A program made the position numbers and the translations under genes. This document shows, in pieces, positions 43,301 through 50,101 of a DNA stretch of 64,000 bases. The notes under the pieces were generated by a model. It did not search any database. It saw only the letters and a program-made list of their open reading frames with translations, and was not told the origin of the DNA. Each line of letters begins with the position of its first letter. Within the stretch, counting starts at the first letter, position 1. This DNA comes from Ophiura sarsii (Eukaryota; Echinodermata; Ophiuroidea; Amphilepidida; Ophiuridae): the NCBI GenBank assembly GCA_035610835.1, contig CM069448.1:12338462-12402461 (forward strand). Direction: 5' to 3'.

Positions 43301-46244
43301 TTCTTGTTTCATGTAAGGTATAATATGGATTCGAGCTTTGCATCATTTGTTATATGCTGGACAGATTATAGTGGTTTACAATATGAAGAGGTTTTTTTGC
43401 AAAAGGGCCTGCATCCACTTTGGCTCTTATTGAGAAAAAGTTTAAAAAACTGTTTCTAAATATTCAAGTTGAGCAATTGAAAAACTGAATGGATTATGAA
43501 AGAGGTACACTACATACTAATTTAAATTGAAATACATTCCAAATGTGCTAGTTTTCAAAAAAAATTAAATCATGTTTACATTTTTTGAAAATTTGAATGT
43601 AGGCCCTTTTGCAACAAAACTCCATCTGTTTGTACTTTTGTACTTAGAGAAAAAATACCACACAAAAAAAATCATTTATTTTAATCATTTAAAAAAAAAA
43701 AGGTTTGATACAGAAATGTATAGCTCACAATCATGTTTCAAGGAAATAAAGTCAAGGAAATAATTTTTTTTCTCAAAAAGACCTACATCTCATTGTAAAC
43801 AATTGAAGTTGTTTTTTTGGTTGCAAAAGGGCCTGTATCCCGATTTAATTCTGGACACATGCCCTTTTGCAACAAAACAACAATTTCAATGGCTGTTTAC
43901 AATGAGAAAAAAATGACTTTTTGAAAATGACTTTTGAAAAATGTCTTTTTGAAGAAAAAAATGACTTTGTTTCCTTGAAACATAAGATTTTTCCCTATAC
44001 ATTTCTATATCAAACTCATTTAAAAAAAAAAATGCACCATAGCCCTTTTGCAACAAAGCTCTTCATATATAGACATGAGTTATGAATTTTCCCAAATTCT
44101 CAGCTGTAGTGAGCTTCTGCATCATTGATGCTCTCGTTAAGAGTTCAAAACAAACTGCCTATAAAGATTAATGCCTTGTTTAGATAGATGTAGAAACCCT
44201 CCCATGTGATGATTTCTTCACTAAATCAATAAAAATAAAAACACAAGAAATTTGCTCATTTTTTTCTGAAGGCCCACACTACCAAAGTTCCCTAATTGCT
44301 GTGTGGTGAAGAGGTCAAGTTCATCTTAATTTGTCTCAACTTTAGAGCAGACTGGTTCATTCAAATCATTGTTTTTATTGAATAACAAGATGTCTTCTTT
44401 TTAAAAACAATCACTTTTGTGCGGTTTGACCAACGTTTGTTTTCGCTACGGGCCAATGAAATCTAGCTAAGGTACAACAGGCTGTTTAGATTCTGAGATT
44501 CTAGTGAAAGCATGTAAAATAATACCAGTCAAGAAAAAGCAAGATATTTTTGGCCTAATAATATGTAGGGGAAAATCTACAAACGCCAAATTATAAAACG
44601 TTTAGGTACATTTACAGCACTTTGGATCTTTTCTAGAAAGTAGACTATCCTAATTTAGAGACACCAACCGGTATTACCAGAATGCAAAACATTTTTTTGA
44701 TGGTGTGCACTCTTAAAGGCCTTTTAATGTGTTGCAGTCAAATATTTTGTATCTTGATTAAAGATAACTGCCAATTGAATCAAGTCATTATCACTATGGG
44801 TAGATGCCATTTGTGGGGATTAGATGAATTTCTTTAAAAAAAATTACCAAACTATCACTAAAAATTGTGTTCACAATAAAAGTATTTATTCAATATAAAC
44901 TTTTTAATTGTATTGTTTTGTTTTATTTGAATAGGGAATGTAACAGGAGGAAGCAGGTGTTAGCTGTTGTCAATGATTTTTACAGCGGGATATATCTTAT
45001 GTTATTTCAAATATGGAAACAGCAGCATAAAACTATAGCAGACTCAGGATTTGTTATTCAAGGTATGTATGTACATCACTATGTTCTGTATTGTGTACAA
45101 ATTGTCAGCTTACTACAATAATTGCCTAAGTCATATTTACTACTTTTGAGATAAATTACTTTATTACTTTTATTAACCATTTAAAGCATAATAACAAGTC
45201 GATACAAGACAAAGATTATGGCTATGTTGTCATGTCTCAATAGTATTAAGTAATCAACGAAAAGCACAAATCCAGGGTTCAATTCCTCAACCAACGTATA
45301 TCATTATATCTTGCTGTTTTTGTAAATACATGTTCTGGCAGTGTTCACAGTTCACCTCGCCCGATCTGAATAAAAGACAAGCCCCTATCTATTATAGGTT
45401 TAGCGATGTCACACAATATTTAATAATACATCCAAACCAAATCAAACTACCACTTTGAAGCTTATGGTGTCCTCTATCTAGTGAAGTAACATGTTTATAA
45501 AAATTCATATATAAATAACCCCTCATTAATTATTCATAAGTAAAAAAAGCACCTGTCAGCGACATGCGCTATCAATGACAATACAAATTTATAGTATTGT
45601 ATGATAAAATTGTTTGAAAACTTACGTACATGCAATTGAGGCTATAAAGAGTTTTGAACAATGGTTAATTTAGCTTGAACTCAACTCCACTTGTAATGTT
45701 GAATCGGCCTACGGTTGATTAAAAATGGCAGTTTATTTGATCAAAATGGCAATTTATTAGGTTTCAGAAGATTTCAAATTAAAGAATTAACTCATAGATT
45801 TATTCCATGTTCCTATCTCTGGACAATGATGTACCTTGACAGAAGGAACATTAATGCATGCATTTGTGCCTTTCTATGCTTGTCTTTATACACCAGCACC
45901 TCAAGTAGGCGCACATGTTTTTGTGCTCCAGTCGGGAATGAAGCAGTGACATCACTGTCTTGTGGAAGTGAAATGGAATATAGAGTGCCAACATTTTCTA
46001 GTATTTGACTTGTTTTATAAACTATTTTGTAACTCTGTATTTTGATATCGCAGATGTTGAGGAAAATGCAAAGAAGAACCCCAAAGAAGTGATACACTGT
46101 CTACAAGAATATTTACAAAATAAGAAATCCTCTGGTTCATCAGGGGGGAATAGTGCTAAAAATGGCCAGGCCACAAGGGGACCAAATACAATGGAGTTTG
46201 CAGGGGTTCATGAACTAGATGAAGAAGAAGGGGCAGGAGATTGA
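13342..46244 (+). CDS. ELMOD3: ELMO domain-containing protein 3 (whole gene, twelve-exon model)
   Basis: ELMOD proteins are GTPase-activating proteins for ARF-family GTPases, notably ARL2. Coding exons: 13342–13355, 20767–20950, 21310–21432, 23172–23454, 24260–24283, 29374–29465, 31589–31712, 32315–32437, 36061–36191, 39304–39380, 44935–45062, 46054–46244. All junctions are GT–AG, phases agree, and the sum is 1494 bases: 497 codons plus stop. Residues 1–185 are acidic, Ser/Thr/Gln-rich and probably disordered. [54 protein letters not shown] and SDSGF-like [10 protein letters not shown] match human ELMOD3 (about 380 residues) as I remember it. The ELMO core is WEQIGFQG plus [10 protein letters not shown]; Arg331 is the conserved arginine thought to act in catalysis. 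ELMOD1/2 are less similar around the EWDAV and SFNE motifs. A further in-frame upstream start is possible. Confidence 0.9.
13998..14225 (+). repeat. G/T-rich low-complexity block with G-quadruplex potential
   Basis: Many runs of three to six G separated by TTTGTGGT-like spacers on the plus strand. Proline-rich frames on the minus strand are by-products. Confidence 0.7.
14494..15322 (+). repeat. A repeat, copy 1
   Basis: Starts ATACAAAGCTCATTGTATAT and ends CTCCCGCTCTTTTGTAAA. It directly precedes the gag-like frame and so probably holds its promoter and leader. The long open frame at 14905–15321 recurs only in the matching copy, is broken in the middle copy, and is not taken as a gene. Confidence 0.85.
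15348..16139 (+). pseudogene. Gag-like retroelement frame with one internal stop
   Basis: A 264-codon frame from ATG at 15348 to a stop at 16137, interrupted once by TAA at 15537–15539. The first part is Ser/Pro-rich and low complexity. The second has helical, charged segments ([52 protein letters not shown]) and a basic Gln/Asn/Arg-rich tail ([13 protein letters not shown]) that could bind nucleic acid. No CCHC knuckle, protease or RT is seen. I do not recognise the family. Position, composition and the flanking repeats suggest a structural protein of a retroelement. The stop may be a mutation or a readthrough site; the second half could also start at ATG 15558. Confidence 0.5.
16160..16175 (+). 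promoter_or_regulatory. Histone-mRNA-type 3' stem-loop 1
   Basis: GGCTCTTTTCAGAGCC forms a 6-bp stem with a TTTC loop. It is flanked by CAAC on the left and ACCAAAG on the right, as in metazoan histone mRNAs, where SLBP binds the hairpin and U7 snRNP directs cleavage. A purine-rich stretch (AGAACAGAGGAAG) follows at the distance of a histone downstream element. It lies 21 bases after the gag-like stop. Confidence 0.85.
16213..16228 (+). promoter_or_regulatory. Histone-mRNA-type 3' stem-loop 2
   Basis: GGCCCTTTTCAGGGCC has the same 6-bp stem and TTTC loop, flanked by CAAC and ACCC. Compared with the first hairpin, one base pair changes from T–A to C–G with both sides altered, so pairing is kept. 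A purine-rich CCAAAAAGAG follows within 20 bases. Confidence 0.85.
16860..17001 (+). repeat. A repeat, 3'-terminal fragment
   Basis: Matches the last 140 or so bases of the A repeat, ending CTCTTTTGTAAA, and is followed by a B linker. Confidence 0.85.
17002..17149 (+). repeat. B linker, copy 1
   Basis: About 148 bases starting AGCTACTCTGCATGCCGTCA, containing AAACATGGTGGGCC and ending GTTAAGAAGAC. It recurs at 17977–18123 with a few differences. Confidence 0.85.
17150..17976 (+). repeat. A repeat, copy 3 (more diverged)
   Basis: Same ends as copy 1 but with several substitutions and small indels, including a stop in the frame that is open in copies 1 and 4. Confidence 0.9.
17977..18123 (+). 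repeat. B linker, copy 2
   Basis: Near-identical to 17002–17149. It differs mainly at GGGCCTTTACTC against GGGCCGAAGTTACTC and at one or two single bases. Confidence 0.85.
18124..18952 (+). repeat. A repeat, copy 4
   Basis: Same length as copy 1, at a constant offset of 3630 bases, with only a few substitutions seen. This points to recent duplication or gene conversion between the outer copies. Confidence 0.9.
19003..19172. repeat. Tandem duplication, period about 81
   Basis: Two copies of a unit starting GCATCATCATTTGGACACAA and ending CCTCAAGTTTGACAG, with small indels between them. Confidence 0.85.
19705..20395. mobile_element. Foldback MITE with about 210-base arms
   Basis: Left arm 19705–19915 and right arm about 20190–20395 are inverted copies; ends are ACAGGGTGTATCAAAAAAA and the complement of TTTTGATACAACCTGT. 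The interior has no transposase. The CAGGGTGT terminus recurs in the element at 33616. Confidence 0.8.
20767..20950 (+). CDS. ELMOD3: ELMOD3 exon 2
   Basis: Acceptor TGATTTTAG, donor GTGTGT, 184 bases. The product is acidic ([16 protein letters not shown]) and then [14 protein letters not shown]. No known domain is seen. It is preceded by a 7.4-kb intron full of retroelement sequence. Confidence 0.8.
21310..21432 (+). CDS. ELMOD3: ELMOD3 exon 3
   Basis: Acceptor TTTATTAG, donor GTAAAT, 41 whole codons. It starts [16 protein letters not shown] and continues Ser/Glu/Asp-rich, likely disordered. The phase agrees on both sides. Confidence 0.75.
22122..22868. mobile_element. Foldback Tc1/mariner-like MITE
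   Basis: Ends are GACTGCTCACACAAAGTTAG and the complement of CTAACTTTGTGTGAGCAGT. Inverted arms of about 230 bases hold a shared GTTATCTRTGCTAAACAGTC block. The ACTGCTCACA terminus resembles Tc1-like ends. It lies in ELMOD3 intron 3. Confidence 0.75.
23172..23454 (+). CDS. ELMOD3: ELMOD3 exon 4
   Basis: Acceptor ATATTAG, donor GTAGGT, 283 bases. A Gln/Ser/Thr/Pro/Glu-rich stretch ends in [16 protein letters not shown], which matches the conserved EEWEAVDTIQP block of vertebrate ELMOD3. This block makes the ELMOD3 assignment firm. Confidence 0.88.
24260..24283 (+). CDS. ELMOD3: Possible 24-nt micro-exon of ELMOD3
   Basis: Between AAAACAG and GTATAG lies a 24-base segment without a stop (AGSAGDAP). 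It enters and leaves in phase 1, so it can be included or skipped without changing the frame. The surrounding protein is variable in this family, so similarity cannot decide. It could be a chance pair of splice sites. Confidence 0.35.
24321..24548. mobile_element. Short MITE with CCAAATTGGC terminal repeats, copy 1
   Basis: Ends are ACTATAGTTTGATCTGTTCC then AAATTGGC, and the complement of GCCAATTTGGAACTAAATAA then ACTATAG. The interior is rich in GCACATGTG-type words. A relative lies at 48050–48628. Confidence 0.6.
24850..25322. mobile_element. Inverted pair of Penelope-like element 3' ends
   Basis: Two inverted copies meet near 25100. The left arm reads on the minus strand [20 protein letters not shown] and [15 protein letters not shown]; the right arm reads on the plus strand [20 protein letters not shown] and IYDNLLSCD. 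The EAIEIRxxxPxLNRDxGxxLPxIYD pattern is typical of the C-terminal GIY-YIG endonuclease part of Penelope-like elements. RT and the GIY-YIG core are missing. Confidence 0.7.
25417..25502. repeat. Perfect 34-bp hairpin with 18-base loop
   Basis: 25417–25450 is exactly complementary to 25469–25502; the arm begins ATATCGTCGCTGTTCTGACA. The arm includes TCGTCGCTGTTCTGACATAA, not seen elsewhere in the window. Confidence 0.9.
26246..26282 (+). repeat. Poly-G tract with strong G-quadruplex potential
   Basis: A run of more than 30 bases, almost all G, broken only by single T residues. It follows an ATGGCGGACCAAATCGAGGG block on the minus strand that is also found, slightly changed, on the plus strand near 32534. 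Confidence 0.85.
26955..27218. mobile_element. GGCC-ended MITE family, copy 1
   Basis: Ends have A-rich tracts next to GTTGACTCGCCCTTTC and the complement of GGAAAGGGCAAGTCAAT. The interior is A/T homopolymer-rich with a CCCTAGATTTCCGAAAATTC block. Related to 32616–32936 and 47217–47704. Confidence 0.65.
27600..27855 (-). repeat. Reverse-oriented copy of the ATGTCTTTGACTTG repeat
   Basis: The complement of about 27745–27850 closely matches 57010–57110, including AATGTCTTTGACTTGCGTT, AAAACAATTGAATATTCCTT and GTCGTATAGTCATAC. Confidence 0.75.
29374..29465 (+). CDS. ELMOD3: ELMOD3 exon 6
   Basis: Acceptor TTTTATAG, donor GTAAGA, 92 bases. The product [20 protein letters not shown] and [10 protein letters not shown] matches the GQLISFSEALQHFQ block of human ELMOD3. 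A TTAA-type MITE starts 15 bases after the exon. Confidence 0.88.
29481..29724 (+). mobile_element. TTAA-type MITE, copy 2
   Basis: Related to 48683–48923 and, reversed, to 4013–4261; ends are TTCACACTTTTCATGCGGC and GCCGTGTGGAAATTGTTAA. It starts 15 bases after the end of ELMOD3 exon 6, so the donor site is just outside the element. Confidence 0.65.
29733..30900 (+). mobile_element. Relic of the CAGGGTG family, broken by two insertions
   Basis: The start (AGGGTGTCCCAGATTAATTT) and later blocks (GTCATGTCTCATATTTATTC near 29994, AAGTCAGTCAAGCCGAACAA near 30710) follow the element at 33616–34249 in order. Two unrelated stretches interrupt it: about 29835–29990 and the foldback at 30228–30648. 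Confidence 0.5.
30228..30648. mobile_element. Foldback element nested in another transposon relic
   Basis: Arms of about 190 bases, for example TTAAAGAAGGTGTCCGGCAA against the complement of TTGCTGGACACTTTCTTTAA, with a loop near 30425. It contains GGCAATCGAAAGTCCCGG and its inverse. Confidence 0.75.
31589..31712 (+). CDS. ELMOD3: ELMOD3 exon 7, start of the ELMO region
   Basis: Acceptor GAACAACAG, donor GTGAGT, 124 bases. The product [20 protein letters not shown] then [20 protein letters not shown] aligns with vertebrate ELMOD3 (IQPTIRRTGL, FGPPKLHQRL, EERDLVLTIAQC). Confidence 0.9.
32000..32060 (+). repeat. Poly-C tract
   Basis: About 55 bases of C with scattered A, in ELMOD3 intron 7. 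Poly-Pro and poly-Gly frames across it are artefacts. Confidence 0.9.
32315..32437 (+). CDS. ELMOD3: ELMOD3 exon 8, ELMO domain
   Basis: Acceptor AATTTCAG, donor GTAAAT, 123 bases. It encodes [20 protein letters not shown] and HWEQIGFQ, the first half of the ELMO-domain signature. Confidence 0.93.
32616..32936. mobile_element. GGCC-ended MITE family, copy 2
   Basis: TAAGGCCCAAAA and the complement of TTTTTTGGCCTAA at the ends; inner GGCTTGCCCTTTTCGACCGA and CTGAAAGGGCAAGTTAAC. It starts about 180 bases after ELMOD3 exon 8. Confidence 0.7.
33261..33374. repeat. Hairpin with about 48-base arms
   Basis: GTAGCAGGTTTGCTATATAC and following bases pair with the complement at 33325–33374, with few mismatches around ACCATATTTG. 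Confidence 0.85.
33616..34249. mobile_element. MITE with CAGGGTGCCCAGAATGATTT terminal repeats and TA flanks
   Basis: Left end CAGGGTGCCCAGAATGATTT, then ATACC. The right end is the complement of ATAAATAATTCTGGGACACC then CTG. TA flanks both ends, as in Tc1/mariner insertions. No transposase is present. Confidence 0.75.
34641..35427. mobile_element. 787-bp near-perfect palindromic element flanked by TTAA
   Basis: The two halves are inverted copies over their whole length. The midpoint falls in GTTTAAAC at 35031–35038, exactly the midpoint of the flanking TTAA sites (34637–34640 and 35428–35431). Ends are GGTGGCTCTATTGGCCGATG and its complement. There are only scattered mismatches and no net length change, so it is young or maintained. 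No coding region is present. Confidence 0.9.
35860..36044 (+). mobile_element. Retroelement 3' tail next to ELMOD3 exon 9
   Basis: TTGTACAGCGCCTTGAGGTG, then GGGGCTTTAAAATGCG and a (TTA)n tail, the pattern of L2/CR1-type or SINE 3' ends. The tail stops 16 bases before the exon. Confidence 0.6.
36061..36191 (+). CDS. ELMOD3: ELMOD3 exon 9, catalytic-arginine segment
   Basis: Acceptor TTTGACAG, donor GTGTAT, 131 bases. It encodes [20 protein letters not shown] and continues to [13 protein letters not shown] carries the invariant arginine of the family. A retroelement tail of TTA repeats ends about 16 bases before the exon, inside the region that should hold the polypyrimidine tract. Confidence 0.93.
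36381..36540. repeat. Perfect 80-bp tandem duplication
   Basis: 36381–36460 and 36461–36540 read the same; the unit starts GGTGCCAATTCAAAGAATAA and ends GATTGCATTCTGT. No difference is seen. Confidence 0.95.
36662..36717. repeat. 28-bp tandem duplication
   Basis: CCTGGTGACCCTGAGTTAAA followed by ATCAGCAC occurs twice, head to tail. Confidence 0.85.
36830..38580. other. Intron stretch without a recognised gene; locally CpG-rich
   Basis: 36840–37440 has more CG dinucleotides than its surroundings and several overlapping minus-strand frames of 70–130 codons. None has a recognisable domain, and they disagree in frame. It could be a CpG-rich repeat or an alternative promoter inside the ELMOD3 intron. 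Confidence 0.3.
38584..38749. repeat. Hairpin with about 75-base arms
   Basis: ATTGGTGACTTTGTACGGAC through GGTACC pairs almost perfectly with GGTACCAAAACAAAGTCAGC through GTCACCAA. The top of the hairpin is a GC-rich GGGATTGCCCC / GGGGCAATCCC stem. Confidence 0.9.
38913..39023 (-). pseudogene. Orphan acidic N-terminal coding exon on the minus strand
   Basis: ATG at 39023 opens 37 codons ([20 protein letters not shown], then [17 protein letters not shown]) ending exactly at a GTAAGC donor. Such Asp/Glu-rich starts occur in piggyBac-derived and other transposase proteins. No continuing exon was found, so this may be a decayed transposase start or part of an antisense gene. The match is only compositional. 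Confidence 0.3.
39304..39380 (+). CDS. ELMOD3: ELMOD3 exon 10, ELMO domain
   Basis: Acceptor TTTTGCAG, donor GTAGGG, 77 bases. It encodes [20 protein letters not shown] and EEHLS, near-identical to the vertebrate block [20 protein letters not shown]. Confidence 0.93.
42038..42678. mobile_element. Probable MITE with AACTCTTTACCTGACA ends
   Basis: TTTTAACTCTTTACCTGACA at the left and the complement of TTGTCAGGGAAAGAGTTAAG at the right. Next to the left end, GACGCATTAATGCGTC, itself a palindrome, occurs twice. No coding region is present. Confidence 0.55.
42766..42975. repeat. Tandem duplication, period about 105
   Basis: GGGGCATTCGCCATTTTGGG and the following bases recur at 42871, both ending CTACTTGGCCTAAGATC. 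They differ by small changes. Confidence 0.9.
43384..44070. mobile_element. Foldback element with nested TTGCAAAAGGGC motifs
   Basis: The left end GAAGAGGTTTTTTTGCAAAA pairs with the complement of TTTTGCAACAAAGCTCTTCA. TTGCAAAAGGGC occurs in both orientations at least five times inside, giving nested hairpins. Confidence 0.7.
44935..45062 (+). CDS. ELMOD3: ELMOD3 exon 11, ELMO domain
   Basis: Acceptor TTGAATAG, donor GTATGT, 128 bases. It encodes [20 protein letters not shown] and then [16 protein letters not shown], the end of the ELMO domain (vertebrate ECNRQQKVIPVVNSFY, RKTISDSGF). Confidence 0.93.
46054..46244 (+). CDS. ELMOD3: ELMOD3 terminal coding exon
   Basis: Acceptor TATCGCAG; 191 bases to TGA at 46242–46244. 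It encodes [20 protein letters not shown] and then a Ser/Gly/Asn-rich linker and an acidic end ([11 protein letters not shown]). The VEENAKKNP stretch corresponds to the LEVLAKKSP helix of the human protein. Confidence 0.9.
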
Positions 46245-46825
46245 TGTGATGGTCAGATATTTGATGACACTGGACACCATATAGGTTGCTGCAAAGTGGC
46301 AAGATAAGTTAATTGTTGTCAAACATATTTATTGTCAAGTATATAAGATGTTGATGATCACAAGAAGCCTACAATGGATATTTAGCTGTTAGACAGACAT
46401 TCACCAAAGAAATTACTGGATAATTTACAGGTTAAAATGGCTTGTATTATTGCATTCCTCATAGTTATTATGATGTTGCATCATTAAATTGCAATCTAAT
46501 GTGTAAGCAACCAAAGACATTCAGTTATAGAATTTCACCAAAGATACATGAATGGTGTAGAGAAGCGGTGAAAAGAAAACTACCAGCACCGCGATTATAG
46601 ACCTTATTGATATAGAATTGGCCTCTAGATTGGGTAAATATCTAAATGAAATGCAAAGAATGTAAACATAACAATATCATGTAATGAAAAGTGTGGTCAA
46701 ATATTACATTCATCGCCTAGCTTTCATTCAGCGATAACCCTATCTACAGCATGAAGGCACCATTAATATACATGGTCTATACCTGGTTAATATTTGTTTT
46801 AAAAATAAATTATATCATGATATAG
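46245..46825 (+). other. Probable ELMOD3 3' UTR with AATAAA at 46804
   Basis: No coding potential follows the stop. The first clear AATAAA hexamer on this strand is at 46804–46809. The true cleavage site cannot be read from sequence alone. Confidence 0.4.
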
Positions 46826-47216
46826 CCAGATTTCATAGGCTTATGGCGGTCAGATGTATAAAGACAGCAATTTTTCGCGCGCTGCGCGTGCATGTTCCCT
46901 CAAAAGAGTAATATTAGTTATTATGATGCCTACATATATATGTCAACATATTTTTTAAGGGGAATTTTGCCATTGTAAATTTTAAAAAATATGACCAAGT
47001 GGAGCTTCAACAAGTTGGTTACTAAAATGTGGCGCATCAGTAAATCTAGTTGAGAAAGCCTGGTCTATACATTTCATTTTTGGGTGTTTAAAACCACTTC
47101 ACTCTGTACAAATTATGAAGACATTTTAAATATGATGTATGGTTATATTATAACCTACTGATATCTCACCATACTTTATCCATGACATCGGAACATATTC
47201 CAGTGATTGCAACTTA

Positions 47217-47704
47217 TAAGGCCAAAAAAAAAGAAGACGGTTGACTTGCCCTTTCCGATCGACCCAAATTTTCGGAAATCTAGGGTCGCTATTTTATTTT
47301 ATTTTTTATTTTTTCAAAGTCATATTTTGGTTAAGAAATAGCAAAACATACGGTATAAACACATAAATCGTTATTTACTCACATAGTTTATATCAACTGT
47401 CGCATTGTATGTTTATTTCACTTGCGTAAACATTTATAGACCCGGTTGCTTTTCTGCTGAATTTACACATGCTCGCCAAAAACCAACATCAGTTAGGCGA
47501 CGGTCTGTGTATAGGTATATATAATTTTATTCACAGCGCGGTATTTAAATCTTACTACTACTTAAATATGCATGTTTAAGGATTCTTTAAAATCATGTTT
47601 TTGTGTAGTATCTGCTTGTTTAAAAAAAAAATTAAAAATCCGACCATCCAACCCATTCTTTACCTGAAAGGGCAAGTCATTTTTTAATTTTTTTTTGGCC
47701 TTAG
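47217..47704. mobile_element. GGCC-ended MITE family, copy 3
   Basis: Same ends as the copies at 26955 and 32616 (GGTTGACTTGCCCTTTCCGA; complement of CTGAAAGGGCAAGTCATT). It is longer because of unrelated interior sequence at about 47320–47590. Confidence 0.65.
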
Positions 47705-48049
47705 GCTAAAAATAGGTTGAATTGTTGCCCTTTGTGACTGTCCCAAACACATGAAAGGTCACTTTTTAATGAAGTCACTGCACAGTTATAGATAACAGAG
47801 GAAAGTTTCAGCAATAATTGGATAAGAGAGAATAGAATGGAAACCAAAGTGTATAAAGTATTAATAGAATCATGATTGTTTTATTCAGATGATATAAGTG
47901 TTGTGTTTATTTTTATTCAAATTATGTGAATATTTTGTATCTTGTATTCAATTATTTAAGAATATATATTATATTATATACCGTGTTTGTTTTTAAAGTC
48001 TAGTTTCACAATTGACATAGTGCTATAAATTGTAATAGACAAATGTAAC

Positions 48050-48628
48050 TTGTTATAGTTTAATCCAAGCATGTGCAACCTTTCCTACCACCCGGGCCTC
48101 ATTATAATTTTGAGATCCATTCACGGGCCGCAGTGATTGTCAAACTTTCCAAAACACGTCCGGAGGAGGGTTTTTTTCCTCTCTTTACTTGCTGTTGCTG
48201 GTGCCAGCGCCATTTTAACCAGGGATTTTAACACGCAATCACGCCTCGAGTTATATTTACTAAATGCAGCGTGTCACCCTACTAATTATAAGGGAGCACA
48301 TCACTAAATTAAACTGCGATTTGTGTAACCTAGGGAGGTCCGGTTAAAACGGGCTGCATCAATGGGAATTTTGGGATTGCTTCGCAGGCCGCAGATTAGA
48401 GGCCGGCGGGCCGCAGGTTGCACATGCTTAGTTTAATCAGTTCCAAATTGGCGTGAAATATGAGGATTTTATCTCCTGATGCGCCAAGTAAACCAAGCAT
48501 ACACTATTTTGGCATATGCACAAGACACGCATCATGCAAGTTTTTTACGCACCCAAGCTCTTCTGTATTATTTCGCTGCTGTAAGCAGTTTTGCCAATTT
48601 GGAACTGACTGAACAATAGCTATTTTTT
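48050..48628. mobile_element. CCAAATTGGC MITE, copy 2, split by a hAT-like MITE
   Basis: TTATAGTTTAATC at the left is cut off from AGTTCCAAATTGGCG by the insertion at 48066–48430. The right end is the complement of TTGCCAATTTGGAACTGACT and the bases after it. It matches the copy at 24321–24548 in layout. Confidence 0.6.
48066..48430. mobile_element. hAT-like MITE, 365 bp, with 8-bp target duplication
   Basis: Terminal repeats are CAAGCATGTGCAACC and the complement of GGTTGCACATGCTTA. The 8-bp duplication GTTTAATC flanks both sides (48058–48065 and 48431–48438). The GGGCCGCAGGTTGCACATGC end is reminiscent of hAT non-autonomous elements. Confidence 0.85.
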
Positions 48629-48682
48629 CCATAGATAACATTTGCATCCTTGATGATCATTTGATTGGAACCATGTTTTGTT

Positions 48683-48923
48683 CTTACCACTTTCCACGCG
48701 GCTATTATTTTTACCATATAGAAAACAGAATTTTCAGAAACCATTCTCAACTTTCAGGGTTTATCTCAAGGATTACTGGACCAATACTAGGCATGCTTGT
48801 ACTTATTTCAATGCATTTCTCATAGTGATTCCTATTATAGTAATGAAATTCACGAATTTTGACATTTTTGAAACATTTCGTGCAATTTTGGAATGTATGC
48901 AGTCGCCGCGTGGAAAGTGTTAA
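48683..48923 (+). mobile_element. TTAA-type MITE, copy 3
   Basis: TTACCACTTTCCACGCGGC at the left and GCCGCGTGGAAAGTGTTAA at the right; otherwise colinear with 29481–29724. Confidence 0.7.
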
Positions 48924-49080
48924 ATTAAAGTTTAAAGGTGTGCGATCCGATCAAGTTCACTTTTCACCCATCAAAACTTGATATTTTGGTATTAGACGAA
49001 AGACCACATTTTTCTCATTATCCCTGCAAATGTAGACATGAGATGTTTCCTTTAGATTGTAAAAGTGAAAAAGTTGTGAC

Positions 49081-49588
49081 TTACCCCCAAAAGTGGTAAG
49101 CCAACCCACAAAAGTGGTAAGCCAACCCCCAAAAGTGGTAAGCCAACCCCCAAAAGTGGTAAGCCAACCCCCAAAAGTGGTAAGCCAACCCCCAAAAGTG
49201 GTAAGTCAACCCCCAAAAGTGGTAAGCCAACCCCCAAAAGTGGTAAGCCAACCCCCAAAAGTGGTAAGCCAACCCCCAAAAGTGGTAAGCCAACCCCCAA
49301 AAGTGGTAAGCCAACCCCCAAAAGTGGTAAGCCAACCCCCAAAAGTGGTAAGCCAACCCCCAAAAGTGGTAAGCCAACCCCCAAAAGTGGTAAGCCAACC
49401 CCCAAAAGTGGTAAGCCAACCCCCATAAGTGGTAAGCCAACCCCCAAAAGTGGTAAGCCAACCCCCAAAAGTGGTAAGCCAACCCCCAAAAGTGGTAAGC
49501 CAACCCCCAAAAGTGGTAAGCCAACCCCCAAAAATGGTAAGCCAACCCCCAAAAGTGGTAAGCCAACCCCCAAAGTGGTAAGCCACCC
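49081..49588. repeat. 21-bp minisatellite, about 24 copies
   Basis: The unit GTGGTAAGCCAACCCCCAAAA repeats with very few variants (one GTCAACC, one CCATAAG, one AAATGG). Because 21 is divisible by three and the unit lacks stops in several frames, long open frames appear on both strands. They have no start context or splice evidence and are not called. Confidence 0.98.
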
Positions 49589-50101
49589 TAGCAGTTTGTG
49601 CACTGTTCAACGGGCAAATTTGAAGTATATTTTTGCATCTATCATAAAATCCAACTATGGAAAAAATTATAACCATGTCAAAATTGCCTCTTTATCAATT
49701 GTCAACCAATTGTATTTTGTGTTGGCTTGATAGAGAGGGATAATGGAACCAGCAGAATATATTTTCAGTATTCAATATGTGCCTTAGTTTATTGTGTTGT
49801 CTATTGTAAACATTCATTACATAGCTTATAGGTCGTCCATACATGTAGTGTGAATATTGTTTGTTGTTAGCAGTATTAAATACAATATTTTCAAAATCTC
49901 ATATTAATCAAAAGTAAACAATGTGTACCATTTTATGATGTGATAAAGAGTTACATTATGTTCATCAAAACAAGTGGTAAAGGTGAGTAATTGAGAGCGC
50001 TTGTGTTTTAGATTAACGGCCATTTTGAAGGGAAGACTAAGCTCTATTCAAGTAAGTATCTCTAGGCCAAATTGTCATGTTATTTCTTAATCTTAACATT
50101 T

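Noticed and set aside
49052..49676. Several long overlapping frames on both strands across 49.1–49.6 kb
   Set aside because: All come from the 21-bp minisatellite; no splice or start support and no family similarity.
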